This document shows positions 42,425 to 50,498 of a DNA stretch of 64,000 nt, piece by piece; the stretch's first letter is position 1; the number at the start of each line of letters is the position of its first letter. The translations under genes were made by a program, and so were the position numbers. Source of the stretch: UBA7803 sp036381275 (lineage in GTDB: Bacteria; Pseudomonadota; Gammaproteobacteria; Pseudomonadales; Azotimanducaceae); NCBI GenBank assembly GCA_036381275.1, contig DASVDC010000143.1, positions 124,001-188,000 of the forward strand, given 5' to 3'. Below the pieces are notes generated by a model, which made no database searches, was not told the origin of the DNA, and saw only the letters and a list, made by a program, of their open reading frames with translations.

Positions 42425-43156
42425 TCAGCGCCGGCGCGGCGTGCGCGCGGCGCAGAGCACGTGCACCTCGCGGGCGCCGGCAGCGAGCAGCGTGCGCGTC
42501 AGCGCCGCCGCGGTGGCGCCGGTGGTGATCACGTCGTCCACGATGCCGACGCACGGGCCCGGTTCCGGCCAGGTGCGGCGCGCGGCGAAGCTGCCTTCGA
42601 GGTTGCCGAGGCGCGCGGCGCGGCCGAGCCCGCGTTGCGGCCGCGACCGGCGGCGCCGCATCACGGCGGTGCGGCTGATCGGAATCCCGAGGCGTGCCGC
42701 CACCGGCCGCGCCAGCGCGAGCGCCTGGTTGTGGCCGCGCCGCGCGAGCCGCCCGAGCGTCAGCGGCACCGGCACGAGCAGGTCCGGCCGCGGCAGGCCC
42801 GGATCGGCGCGGTACGCGGCGTCCGCGGCGCCCGCCAGCAGCGTGCCGAGAATCCGCCCCTCCACCATGCCGAGATGGTCCTTCAGGCGCCGCACCCAGA
42901 GCTGCGCGAAGCCTTCGTAGCAGAGCGGCGCGATCGCCGCGCGAAACGGCGGCGGGTCGCGGGTGCAGGCGGCGCACCACGAGCCCCGAGGGGCGCCTTC
43001 CGGCACCGGTTCGGCGCAGCGGGGACAGGCGCCGCGGTTCCACGGCAGCGCGTCCAGGCAGTAGCGGCACAGATCCACGTCGGCGGTCGAGGGGAGCGGT
43101 GCGTCGCACAACAGGCACGCGCCCGGCAGCAGCCGACGCAGCAGGCGTTCGAGCAT
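42425..43156 (-). CDS. comF: ComF-family phosphoribosyltransferase-like protein
   Basis: 243 residues. An N-terminal zinc finger with paired cysteines (CLLCDA, CRYCLD, CPRCAE, WCAACTRDPP) is followed by the double-zinc-type PRTase domain with VPVPLTLGRLARRGHNQALA and the PRPP loop VGIVDDVITTGATA. ComF/GntX takes part in DNA uptake for transformation or in using DNA as food; its biochemistry is unknown. ATG 43156 begins the conserved MLERLLRRLLPG. Confidence 0.92.
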   Translation of the reverse strand: MLERLLRRLLPGACLLCDAPLPSTADVDLCRYCLDALPWNRGACPRCAEPVPEGAPRGSWCAACTRDPPPFRAAIAPLCYEGFAQLWVRRLKDHLGMVEGRILGTLLAGAADAAYRADPGLPRPDLLVPVPLTLGRLARRGHNQALALARPVAARLGIPISRTAVMRRRRSRPQRGLGRAARLGNLEGSFAARRTWPEPGPCVGIVDDVITTGATAAALTRTLLAAGAREVHVLCAARTPRRR

Positions 43157-43309
43157 GCGGCCAGTCTGACGCGCCCGGCGCGCGCACGGGACCGACGCGC
43201 GCCCGCCCCGTTGTGTGAAGTCGGTCACGCGGGTTTTGCGGCATCGCCCCTGGATTCGCCGGCGGCGGCGCCGGATGATCCGCCGACGATCGCCGTTCGC
43301 AGGTGAGTG

Positions 43310-43579
43310 ATGGCCGTGAATCCGATGATGGATGGAGCGCGTACCGCCGCCGGTACGCTGAGCGCCGTCAGCAGCGGGATCCAGGCCGGCATGAACGGTC
43401 TCGCCCATGCCGCGCAGGAGATCGCCGAGCTCAACGCGACGCGTCCGGCACCGGATGCCGGCGGGGCCGAGCAGGCGCTGGTCGACCTGCGCCTGTATCA
43501 GCGGCGGGTGGAAGCGTCGGCCGTGGTGCTCCAGACCGCGGACGCCGCGGTCGGCTTCCTGCTCGACATCCACGCCTGA
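43310..43579 (+). CDS. Small flagellar-rod-like protein
   Basis: 89 residues. The sequence SSGIQAGMNGLAHAAQEIAE in the first half and LVDLRLYQRRVEASAVVLQT, then ADAAVGFLLDIHA, follow the heptad and end pattern of flagellar rod/hook C-terminal helices, as in uncharacterised small pseudomonad proteins. No flagellar genes are in the window. AGGTGA precedes ATG 43310. Function not known; the homology is inferred from pattern only. Confidence 0.6.
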   Translation: MAVNPMMDGARTAAGTLSAVSSGIQAGMNGLAHAAQEIAELNATRPAPDAGGAEQALVDLRLYQRRVEASAVVLQTADAAVGFLLDIHA

Positions 43580-43661
43580 AGCCCCGCCGCCCCCGCCTCC
43601 CGGGCGGGCACCCCCGCGCCGCTCACGGTAAACTCGCCGCTGGCAGGAACCGGAGCCGTGC

Positions 43662-45464
43662 ATGCCCATCTCGCTGAAGGATCTTCGCTTCGTCGTCCAC
43701 GACGTGCTGGACTACGCCGGCCATTACGCGCGGCTCGGGCCGCGCGGCGACGGCGGCGGCGAAGCGGAGCGGCCGGATCGGGCGTTCATCGACGCGGTGC
43801 TGGACGAAGCGGCGCGGTTCGCCGAGAACGAGCTCGAGCCGCTCAACGCGGTCGGCGACGTGACCGGCTGCCGATGGCAGGACGGTGAAGTCACCACGCC
43901 GCCCGGCTTCAAGGAAGCGTACGGGAAATTCACCGCCGGCGGCTGGTCGAGCCTGATCGGCGATCCCGAGTACGGCGGCCAGGGCCTGCCGGACAGCATG
44001 AGCCTGATGGTGGAGGACATCATCGCCTGCGCGAATCCGGCCTGGGCGATGTATCCGGCGCTGTCGCGCGGCGTGATCACCGTGCTCACGGCCCACGGCA
44101 GCGAGCAGCACAAACGGGCGTTCCTGCCGAAGCTGCTGTCCGGGGAGTGGACGGGTACGATGTGCCTCACCGAGCCGCACGCCGGCTCCGACGTCGGACT
44201 GGTGCGCACCCGTGCGGAGCCGCGTGGCGACGGCACCTACGCGATCACCGGAACGAAGATCTTCATTTCGTCCGGCGAGCACGACCTGGTCGACAACATC
44301 ATCCACCTGGTGCTCGCGCGGCTGCCGGACGCGCCGGCCGGCACGTCCGGAATCTCGCTGTTCGTCGTGCCGAAGGTGAACCTCGACGGCACCCGCAACG
44401 GCGTCACCTGCGGCGGCATCGAGGAGAAGATGGGCATCCACGGCAACGCGACCTGCGTGCTGAACTTCGACGGCGCCACCGGCTATCTGATGGGCGAGGC
44501 GAACCGGGGCATGCGCTACATGTTTACGATGATGAACGGCGCGCGCCTGGTGGTGGGTCTGCAGGGCGTCTGCGGCGCGCACGCGGCGAGCCTCCGGGCG
44601 CTCGAGTACGCGCAGGAGCGGCTGCAGATGCGGGCGCTGACGGGCCCGGCGGCACCCGACAAGCCGGCGGACCCGATCATCGTGCACGGCGACGTGCGCC
44701 GGATGCTGCTGACCCAGCGGGCGATCGCCGAGGGCGGCCGGATGCTGGTCTACTACGCCGGTCAGCTCGCCGACCGCGCCCGTCGCGGCGCCGAGGACGA
44801 GCGCGAGCGGTCGCAGCAGATGCTCGATTTCCTGACGCCGATCGTGAAGGGGTCCCTGACCGAGCTCGGCTTCGAGTCGGTGAACCTGGCGCTGCAGATC
44901 TTCGGCGGGCACGGGTACATCCGCGAGACCGGGATCGAGCAGTACGTGCGCGACGCCCGCATCTCGATGGTCTACGAGGGCACCACCGGGATCCAGGCGC
45001 TCGACCTGCTCGGGCGCAAGACGCTGCAGACCCAGGGCAAGGGCCTGACGATCTTCATCGGCGAGATGAACGCGCTGGCCGAGCGGCTGCGCGGGCCGTT
45101 GCCGGAGCTCGCGCGCGCGATCGACGAGACCGCCAAGGAGTGGGGCGATCTGACGATGGCGCTCGGCGCCCGCGCGCTTCAGGACGTGAACGAGGTCGGC
45201 TGCAACGCCGTCGACTACCTGCTCTACAGCGGCTACTGCGTGCTCGCGTACTGCTGGGGACGGATGGCCGAGACCGCGTCGCGGCTGCAGGACGAGCTGG
45301 CCCGGGAGGGCGCGCCGGCGAGCGCGTTCCTCGGCGGCAAGAGAGCGGTCGCCGACTTCTATTTCGCCCGGCTGCTGCCGCGCCGTCACGCCCATCGGCT
45401 CGCCATCGAAGCCGGTGCGCGCACGGTGCAGCAGCCGGATCAGAGCCTGATCACCGAACTCTGA
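43662..45464 (+). CDS. Acyl-CoA dehydrogenase (600-residue type), first copy
   Basis: 600 residues. It has an extra N-terminal domain (PISLKDLRFVVHDVLDY) and a C-terminal extension beyond the classical 380. The core shows CLTEPHAGSDVGLVRTRA, FISSGEHDLVDNIIHLVLAR, GIEEKMGIHGNATCVLNFD and the catalytic Glu in VYEGTTGIQALDLLGRK. The family includes medium- to long-chain dehydrogenases and the DmdC 3-methylmercaptopropionyl-CoA dehydrogenases. The GGAG before the ATG is well placed. A paralogue follows directly. Confidence 0.92.
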   Translation: MPISLKDLRFVVHDVLDYAGHYARLGPRGDGGGEAERPDRAFIDAVLDEAARFAENELEPLNAVGDVTGCRWQDGEVTTPPGFKEAYGKFTAGGWSSLIGDPEYGGQGLPDSMSLMVEDIIACANPAWAMYPALSRGVITVLTAHGSEQHKRAFLPKLLSGEWTGTMCLTEPHAGSDVGLVRTRAEPRGDGTYAITGTKIFISSGEHDLVDNIIHLVLARLPDAPAGTSGISLFVVPKVNLDGTRNGVTCGGIEEKMGIHGNATCVLNFDGATGYLMGEANRGMRYMFTMMNGARLVVGLQGVCGAHAASLRALEYAQERLQMRALTGPAAPDKPADPIIVHGDVRRMLLTQRAIAEGGRMLVYYAGQLADRARRGAEDERERSQQMLDFLTPIVKGSLTELGFESVNLALQIFGGHGYIRETGIEQYVRDARISMVYEGTTGIQALDLLGRKTLQTQGKGLTIFIGEMNALAERLRGPLPELARAIDETAKEWGDLTMALGARALQDVNEVGCNAVDYLLYSGYCVLAYCWGRMAETASRLQDELAREGAPASAFLGGKRAVADFYFARLLPRRHAHRLAIEAGARTVQQPDQSLITEL

Positions 45465-45475
45465 CGAGACGCATC

Positions 45476-47209
45476 ATGTTGCAGTACCAAGCCCCCGAAC
45501 GCGATCTGCACTTCCTGCTGTTCGAGCTGTTCGACGTGCGCGAGCGCTGGCGGACGATCCCCGGCTTCGCCGATTTCAGCGAGGACGTGATCCGCGCGGT
45601 GCTGGACGAGGCGGCGAAGCTCGCGGGCGGCGTGCTCGCGCCGGTGAACGCCGCGGGCGATGAGCCCGGCTGCAGGTTCGAAAGCGGCGCGGTGGAGACG
45701 CCGCCCGGCTTCACCGACGCGTTCGCCGCGCTCGCCGAGGGCGGATGGCTCGGCCTGTCCGGCAACCCGGCGTACGGCGGGCAGGGCATGCCGAAGTCGC
45801 TCGGCTGCCTGGTCGAGGAGATGTTCTGGGCTGCGAACCCGGCCCTGTACCTGTACGGCACGCTGACCGTCGGAGCGGCGATCTGCATCGACACCCACGG
45901 CAACGAGGCGCAGAAGGCGCTGTATCTGCCGAAGCTCTACAGCGGCCGCTGGAGCGGCGCGATGGCGCTGACCGAGGCGCGCGCCGGCAGCGACCTCGGC
46001 ATCATGCGCACCCGCGCCGAGCCGCAGCCCGACGGCAGCTACCGCCTGACCGGCACCAAGATCTTCATCACCGCCGGCGAGCACGACCTGGCCGAAAACA
46101 TCGTGCATCTGGTGCTCGCGAAGCTCCCGGATGCGCCGGCCGGCACCCGCGGCATCTCGCTGTTCATCGTGCCGAAAGTCCTGCCCGATGCGAACGGCGC
46201 GCCGGGCGAGCGCAACCGCTTCGCGGCCGGCTCGATCGAGCAGAAGATGGGCATCCACGGCAGCGCGACCTGCGTGATCAACTACGACGGCGCCACGGGC
46301 TGGCTGCTCGGCGAGGAGAACCGCGGCCTCGCGGCGATGTTCACGATGATGAACTACGAGCGCCTGTCGGTCGGGCTGCAGGGGCTCGGCGCCGGCGAGC
46401 TCGCGTATCAGAACGCGGCGGCGTACGCGCGCGAGCGGCTGCAGGGCCGCGCGCCGTCGGGCCCGGTGAACGCCGACGGTCCCGCCGACCCGCTGCTCGT
46501 GCATCCGGACGTGCGGCGCATGCTGCTGACCATCCGGGCGCTGACCGAAGGCGGCCGGGCGTTCGCGGTGTTCGCGGGGCTAGAGCTCGACCGCGGCAAG
46601 CACGCCGGGGACTTGCAGGCTCAGGCCTTCTCCGAGCTGCTCACGCCGGTGGCTAAGGCGTTTCTGACCGACCGCGGCTTCGAGTGCGCGGTGCTGGCGC
46701 AGCAGGTGCTCGGCGGACACGGCTACGTTCGCGAGTCGGGGCTCGAGCAGGTCGTGCGCGATGCGCGGATCGCGCAGATCTACGAAGGCACCAACGGCAT
46801 CCAGGCGATGGACCTGGTCGGCCGCAAGGTGCTGCGCGACCGCGGCGAGACGCTGCGCGCGCTGCTCGGGGTGCTGCGCGAGGAAGCGCCGCGGCGTTAC
46901 GCGGCCGAGGTGGACGAGGCGCTGCTGCGCCTCGAGCGCGCCACCGACAGCGTGATCGAACGGTCCGGGAGCGACCCGAATCTGCCGGGCGCGGTCGCCG
47001 CCGATTACCTGGATCTGGTCGGCTACACGCTGTACGCGTGGCTCTGGGCGAGGATGGCGGACGCCGCCCCGGACGATGCGTTCGGCGCCGCCAAGCGGCG
47101 GAGCGCCGAGTTCTTTTTCGCGCGGCTGTTGCCGCGCGCGCTGGCCGCGGAGCGAGGCGTGCTCGCGGACAGCGCGGCGGTGATGGCGTTCGCCGACGAC
47201 GCGTTCTGA
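45476..47209 (+). CDS. Acyl-CoA dehydrogenase (600-residue type), second copy
   Basis: 577 residues, clearly paralogous to the gene before it: MALTEARAGSDLGIMRTRAE, FITAGEHDLAENIVHLVLAK, SIEQKMGIHGSATCVINYDG and YEGTNGIQAMDLVGRK. The N-terminus (MLQYQAPERDLHFLLFELFD) differs in detail, which suggests separate substrate ranges. It starts 11 bases after its sister stops, so they are one operon and probably handle consecutive or parallel beta-oxidation substrates. The next genes run in the opposite direction. Confidence 0.92.
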   Translation: MLQYQAPERDLHFLLFELFDVRERWRTIPGFADFSEDVIRAVLDEAAKLAGGVLAPVNAAGDEPGCRFESGAVETPPGFTDAFAALAEGGWLGLSGNPAYGGQGMPKSLGCLVEEMFWAANPALYLYGTLTVGAAICIDTHGNEAQKALYLPKLYSGRWSGAMALTEARAGSDLGIMRTRAEPQPDGSYRLTGTKIFITAGEHDLAENIVHLVLAKLPDAPAGTRGISLFIVPKVLPDANGAPGERNRFAAGSIEQKMGIHGSATCVINYDGATGWLLGEENRGLAAMFTMMNYERLSVGLQGLGAGELAYQNAAAYARERLQGRAPSGPVNADGPADPLLVHPDVRRMLLTIRALTEGGRAFAVFAGLELDRGKHAGDLQAQAFSELLTPVAKAFLTDRGFECAVLAQQVLGGHGYVRESGLEQVVRDARIAQIYEGTNGIQAMDLVGRKVLRDRGETLRALLGVLREEAPRRYAAEVDEALLRLERATDSVIERSGSDPNLPGAVAADYLDLVGYTLYAWLWARMADAAPDDAFGAAKRRSAEFFFARLLPRALAAERGVLADSAAVMAFADDAF

Positions 47210-47237
47210 TCCCGACGGCGTCGGACGAAGCGCCCGG

Positions 47238-47471
47238 CTACCTCAGCGGTTCCGTGCCGTGGAGGCGCCAGAGCTCGGCGAACTCGCCCGGCACCGGCGC
47301 GATGATCAGGCTCGGGTCGAGCGCGCGCAGCGCGTCGTGGACCTCCGCCCAGTCGACGCCGGCGTAGGCCGTCGGGATCACGGACACTCGCGGCACTTCC
47401 GGCATCAGCATTTCCTCGGGGTAGCCGCCGCCACCATCGGTGGCGGCCCAGTCGTCTGCTGCAGTGCACAT
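47238..47471 (-). CDS. Small Met-Cys-x-Ala protein A, possible secreted peptide
   Basis: 77 residues, no family recognised. It begins MCTAADDWAATDGGGG, then MPEVPRVSVIPTAYAGVDWAEV, and ends LWRLHGTEPLR. The start, Gly run and DWAEV motif (40-44) match protein B upstream, so the two are probably paralogues. There is no transmembrane segment and no classical signal peptide. ATG 47471 is preceded by GACAGGAGCCAGGAC; the same GACAGGAG stands before B. It is the second gene of a B-A unit beside a type I exporter, so it may be exported, immunity-related or regulatory. Confidence 0.6.
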   Translation of the reverse strand: MCTAADDWAATDGGGGYPEEMLMPEVPRVSVIPTAYAGVDWAEVHDALRALDPSLIIAPVPGEFAELWRLHGTEPLR

Positions 47472-47522
47472 GTCCTGGCTCCTGTCGTGAAGGGAACGCC
47501 GTTTCGTCACGAGGCTCGGCAC

Positions 47523-47542
47523 GAGGCGGAGGGTTCCGCCTC
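47523..47542. repeat. Hairpin between small genes B and A
   Basis: GAGGCGGA and TCCGCCTC form a perfect 8-base stem with loop GGGT (plus-strand reading). It lies 14 bases after the stop of B and 51 bases before A. There is no U-tract. A hairpin here could stabilise the B message or lower expression of A. Confidence 0.5.
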
Positions 47543-47556
47543 ATGCGCAGCAAGGA

Positions 47557-47913
47557 TCAGTACAGCGGAACGTACGGATAGGAGCCGGGCACCACGATCA
47601 TGTCGTTCTTGATCACGATCAGGTCCTCGAGGTCGACGCCGTCCTGCCCCTCGATTGCTCCGGCGCCCGCGGCGAGCCCCGCGCCGAGGGCCCCCGACCA
47701 GCCGCCGCTGTAGGCGCCGCCCGCCGCGGCGAAGCCAGCGATCTTCGCGACCTCCGCCCAGTCGATGGCCTCGATCAGGCTCATGTTGAGCCCGAGCCGC
47801 GGCGCCGTGACGACGATCTCGGGTATCGCACCGTCGCCGGATCCGCCACCGCCGGCACCGCCAGCGGAACCGCCCGAGGAACCACTCAGCTCTTCTTCAC
47901 CCGCTACGCACAT
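47557..47913 (-). CDS. Glycine-zipper small protein B, candidate T1SS-exported bacteriocin
   Basis: 118 residues. Start MCVAGEEEL, then a Gly/Ser-rich linker (10-28), then PEIVVTAPRLG (31-41), which looks like the TonB box of TonB-dependent receptors. DWAEV is at 51-55. The hydrophobic stretch 57-87 holds a GxxxGxxxG zipper (G66, G70, G74) and further GxxxG pairs (79/83, 85/89). The end is VVPGSYPYVPLY. No Sec signal peptide. Gly-zipper small proteins exported by type I systems are known from the Caulobacter Cdz system. AGGAG lies upstream of the ATG. Toxin role is inferred, not shown. Confidence 0.7.
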   Translation of the reverse strand: MCVAGEEELSGSSGGSAGGAGGGGSGDGAIPEIVVTAPRLGLNMSLIEAIDWAEVAKIAGFAAAGGAYSGGWSGALGAGLAAGAGAIEGQDGVDLEDLIVIKNDMIVVPGSYPYVPLY

Positions 47914-47950
47914 GCTGGCACTCCTGTCTGGTTGATCGGTGATGTCGCCA

Positions 47951-47967
47951 TCCGGCTCGAAGCCGGA
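47951..47967. repeat. Hairpin upstream of small gene B
   Basis: TCCGGCT-CGA-AGCCGGA, a 7-base stem with a 3-base loop, 38 bases before the start of B and 84 bases after the stop of the upstream membrane protein gene. Could be a leader structure or a weak terminator of the upstream gene. Confidence 0.45.
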
Positions 47968-48050
47968 CGCCGCGACCGTAGCGCCGCGCGGCGCACCGGC
48001 GCGAGGGGCCTCACAGCAGGATCCGCTTCGGCTGACAAGCCGGCGGGCGA

Positions 48051-48368
48051 TTACACGCCGAGGCGTCGCCGCAGCCGCCGATACGACCACCAGTTCCACA
48101 GCGGAACGAGGGGAACCAGCGCGAAGACCGGGATCAGCGCGCGCATCGGGGTGGTCATGCAACACGCGTTGTGGATGGCGGCGACCGCGGCAATGACGGC
48201 GACGGAGCTGCCTTCGTAGAGCAGGTGCTCGGCGAACGTGAAGAGGAGCGGCGGCCGACGCGTAAGGCCGCAGCGGCGGTAGAGCCGATACCACCAGGGA
48301 TACAGCCGCCGGAGCGGGATGCCGTGCTCGGCGAAGCGCCGCTCGAGCTCTGCGTCTGTCGGTGACAT
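48051..48368 (-). CDS. Two-span small membrane protein, candidate immunity protein
   Basis: 105 residues. A charged N-terminus (SPTDAELERRFAEHGIPLRR) is followed by an aromatic-rich amphipathic part (YPWWYRLYRRCGL), two hydrophobic segments at about 53-70 and 76-94, and a basic end (SYRRLRRRLGV). It somewhat resembles DUF6404 proteins; I am not certain. It is first in the minus-strand set upstream of small genes B and A. Small membrane proteins in that place are often bacteriocin immunity factors, an inference from context only. Confidence 0.6.
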   Translation of the reverse strand: MSPTDAELERRFAEHGIPLRRLYPWWYRLYRRCGLTRRPPLLFTFAEHLLYEGSSVAVIAAVAAIHNACCMTTPMRALIPVFALVPLVPLWNWWSYRRLRRRLGV

Positions 48369-48578
48369 TCGCGCGATGGTAGGCGGCGTCGGCGCCGCGG
48401 CGCGAGCGGGCTCCGGCGATGTCTCACAGGCCGGATGGCGATTCCCCGGCAGAGGGGCCTGCCCGCCGATCCAACGGGCGCGGCCGCGCTCGGCTCCTAC
48501 AGCCACTCGGGCGAAGCGCGGCTGGATCGGCGGACCGGGATTCTGCTTCGCTCGGCGCTTTTCGGCACGGGAGCCGTG

Positions 48579-50498
48579 ATGACCGAGGTGGTACGCGCTG
48601 CGTTCCGGCACGCGCTGTTCCTGGCGGATCGGCTGCGCTACGAGGACGTTCGGGAAATCGCCGCCGTCTGGGGAGTCGCTGCGAGGCCGGGGCTCTTCTA
48701 CTGCCTCATGAGCAGCGACCGGACGTTCGCGGTGCTGGAAGACGGCGAGCCCGTGGCGCTGTGGGGGATCAGCAGCCGGATCGAGGGCGACCTGCGCATC
48801 GGCCTGCCGTGGCTGCTCGCGGCGCCGCGGCTGTTCGAGGGTCCCAGGAGCACGTTGCTGCGCAGTCGGCGCGTGATGGATCACCTGCTGGCCGAGCACG
48901 ACGTGCTCACCAACGTGACCGATGCCGACAATCACGCGCATCTGCGCTGGCTCTGGTGGTGCGGATTCGCGGAGCTCTGCCGCCACGAGCGCTACGGCGC
49001 GGGGGCGCGGCCGTTCGTCGAGTTCTATCGGGTCAATCCGCGCAGCGGCCTGTCCGATGCGGCCGTGCGCGCCGTGCTGCGGCGGTGCCGGCCCGCGGGC
49101 GCCGCGCCGGACGACCCGGTCGTCCGAGGTCTGGTCGAGCTCGGCGTCGAGCTGCTGGCGCGGCCGACGGCGTTCGAGCGCCGTCACGCGCGAGCGCTCG
49201 CCGAGGTGCTCGATCGGCTGGCGCAGCCCGGTGGCACCGCCGGCCGGACGCGCCGCGGCTGCGTGCGCCTGCTCGTCGAGCTCGCGGTGGCGCTCACCGG
49301 CATCGGCGACCGCGCCGGCGTCCCGCCCAGCGCACCGCTCGCCGAGCTGATCACTGCGCTCGCCGCCGCCGCGGATCTCGGCGCGCTCGCCGGCGTGGCC
49401 GTCGATGATGCGCTGCTCGCGCTCGGCGGTTCCGGCCGCCCGGCCCCGGTTCCGGCGCCAAAGCTCGAGGCGTCCGCGCCGCGCATGGCGAACGAGCCGG
49501 TCGGATCCGGCCTCGCGGCGCTGCTGCGGCGTCATCTGCGGCTTCTCACGCTCGATGGACGTGTCGGCCGCGCGGCCGGTCACCGGTTCTGGTCTGCCGC
49601 GCTCGGAGCCGACGAAGATCGGCTCGCGCGTTCCGTCGGCGTGGGTCGACCGGCGCTCGGTGCGCTGCTGGCCGAGCACCGGCTGCAGCGCGAGCTGCTG
49701 GGCGACGCGCAGGCGGCGGACGGTGCGCTCGCAGCCGCGCTCTCGGAGAAGCTCGAGCACGGTGCGGCCGTCGCCGCGCTGCGCGGGTCGGTGCCGGTCG
49801 GCCATCCGCTCGGTGCGCCGCTGACCGCCGAGCTCGACGCGTTGCCGCTGAACGACGAGCCCGTGCGGATCGGGACGGTGGGCGACCTCGTGTACGTCGC
49901 GAGCGCGGTGGCCGACCGGGCGGCGCGGCGTGTGCTGCCGAGTCTGCGCCTCGGCGGCGCGGTCGCCGGCTACGGCGACCGCCACTGGCTGTACCGGCTG
50001 CTGCGCGTGCGGCTCATTCAGGCCGCGCCGATGTCCGCCGCGGCGCTCGGCGCGTTGCTCGCGGAAGAGCTGGGCGCGTTGCTCGCGGCCGGCGCCGTGG
50101 AGGACGCGCTGCTGGCCGCCGAGGGGCCGCTCGCCGACCTCGAGCTGCATCGGATCCGGATCGCGGCGCTCGCCGTCCGGGCGGGCGAGCACCTGGACGA
50201 CTCGGCGCTCGCCCGCTGGCTCGCGGCGCCGCTGGCGGTACCCGTTCGGCATCACCTCGAGCTCGGCCCGGCGCTGTTCGCCTGGTACAGCCACGGCCGG
50301 GGCGAGGTGGCCGATCATCTGGATGCGCTCGCCGATGTCCTCGGCGCCGGTCCGCTGGTTCCGCGGCAGCGCTACCGGAGTGTCCTACGCCGCTTCGCGA
50401 ACGGCCTCGATATCGTGACGCTCGCGAACCACCTGGGCCTCGATCCGGATGCGCAGCCCGATACGTTCGAAGCCGCGTCGCGCCTCGGCGGGCGTTGA
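48579..50498 (+). CDS. GNAT (phage T7 gp13-like) domain plus large unknown helical region
   Basis: 639 residues. Residues 1-155 match the T7 gp13/DUF2833 GNAT-like pattern: EDVREIAAVWGV, AVLEDGEPVALWGIS, GLPWLLAAPRLF, the RRVMDHLLAEHDVLTNVTDA stretch and HLRWLWWCGFAE. Residues 156-639 are Ala/Leu/Arg-rich helix with no family I recognise and no transmembrane segments. GGGAG precedes ATG 48579; an upstream ATG at 48435 is possible. It overlaps the ABC exporter gene by 50 bases, so it belongs to the export operon. It may acylate or acetylate an exported peptide, or organise the exporter. Confidence 0.7.
   Translation: MTEVVRAAFRHALFLADRLRYEDVREIAAVWGVAARPGLFYCLMSSDRTFAVLEDGEPVALWGISSRIEGDLRIGLPWLLAAPRLFEGPRSTLLRSRRVMDHLLAEHDVLTNVTDADNHAHLRWLWWCGFAELCRHERYGAGARPFVEFYRVNPRSGLSDAAVRAVLRRCRPAGAAPDDPVVRGLVELGVELLARPTAFERRHARALAEVLDRLAQPGGTAGRTRRGCVRLLVELAVALTGIGDRAGVPPSAPLAELITALAAAADLGALAGVAVDDALLALGGSGRPAPVPAPKLEASAPRMANEPVGSGLAALLRRHLRLLTLDGRVGRAAGHRFWSAALGADEDRLARSVGVGRPALGALLAEHRLQRELLGDAQAADGALAAALSEKLEHGAAVAALRGSVPVGHPLGAPLTAELDALPLNDEPVRIGTVGDLVYVASAVADRAARRVLPSLRLGGAVAGYGDRHWLYRLLRVRLIQAAPMSAAALGALLAEELGALLAAGAVEDALLAAEGPLADLELHRIRIAALAVRAGEHLDDSALARWLAAPLAVPVRHHLELGPALFAWYSHGRGEVADHLDALADVLGAGPLVPRQRYRSVLRRFANGLDIVTLANHLGLDPDAQPDTFEAASRLGGR

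Noticed and set aside
47238..47913. Small proteins A and B as lanthipeptide- or lasso-type RiPP precursors
   Set aside because: No lanthionine synthetase, radical SAM, B1/B2 or cyclase gene lies nearby, and no classic double-glycine leader is seen. Export without trimming fits the exporter better.
48579..49043. gp13-like domain as evidence of a prophage
   Set aside because: No capsid, tail, terminase or integrase genes surround it; the neighbours are exporter genes.
48579..50498. HlyC-type toxin-activating acyltransferase
   Set aside because: The HlyC signature blocks are absent; the match is to the gp13-like GNAT branch.
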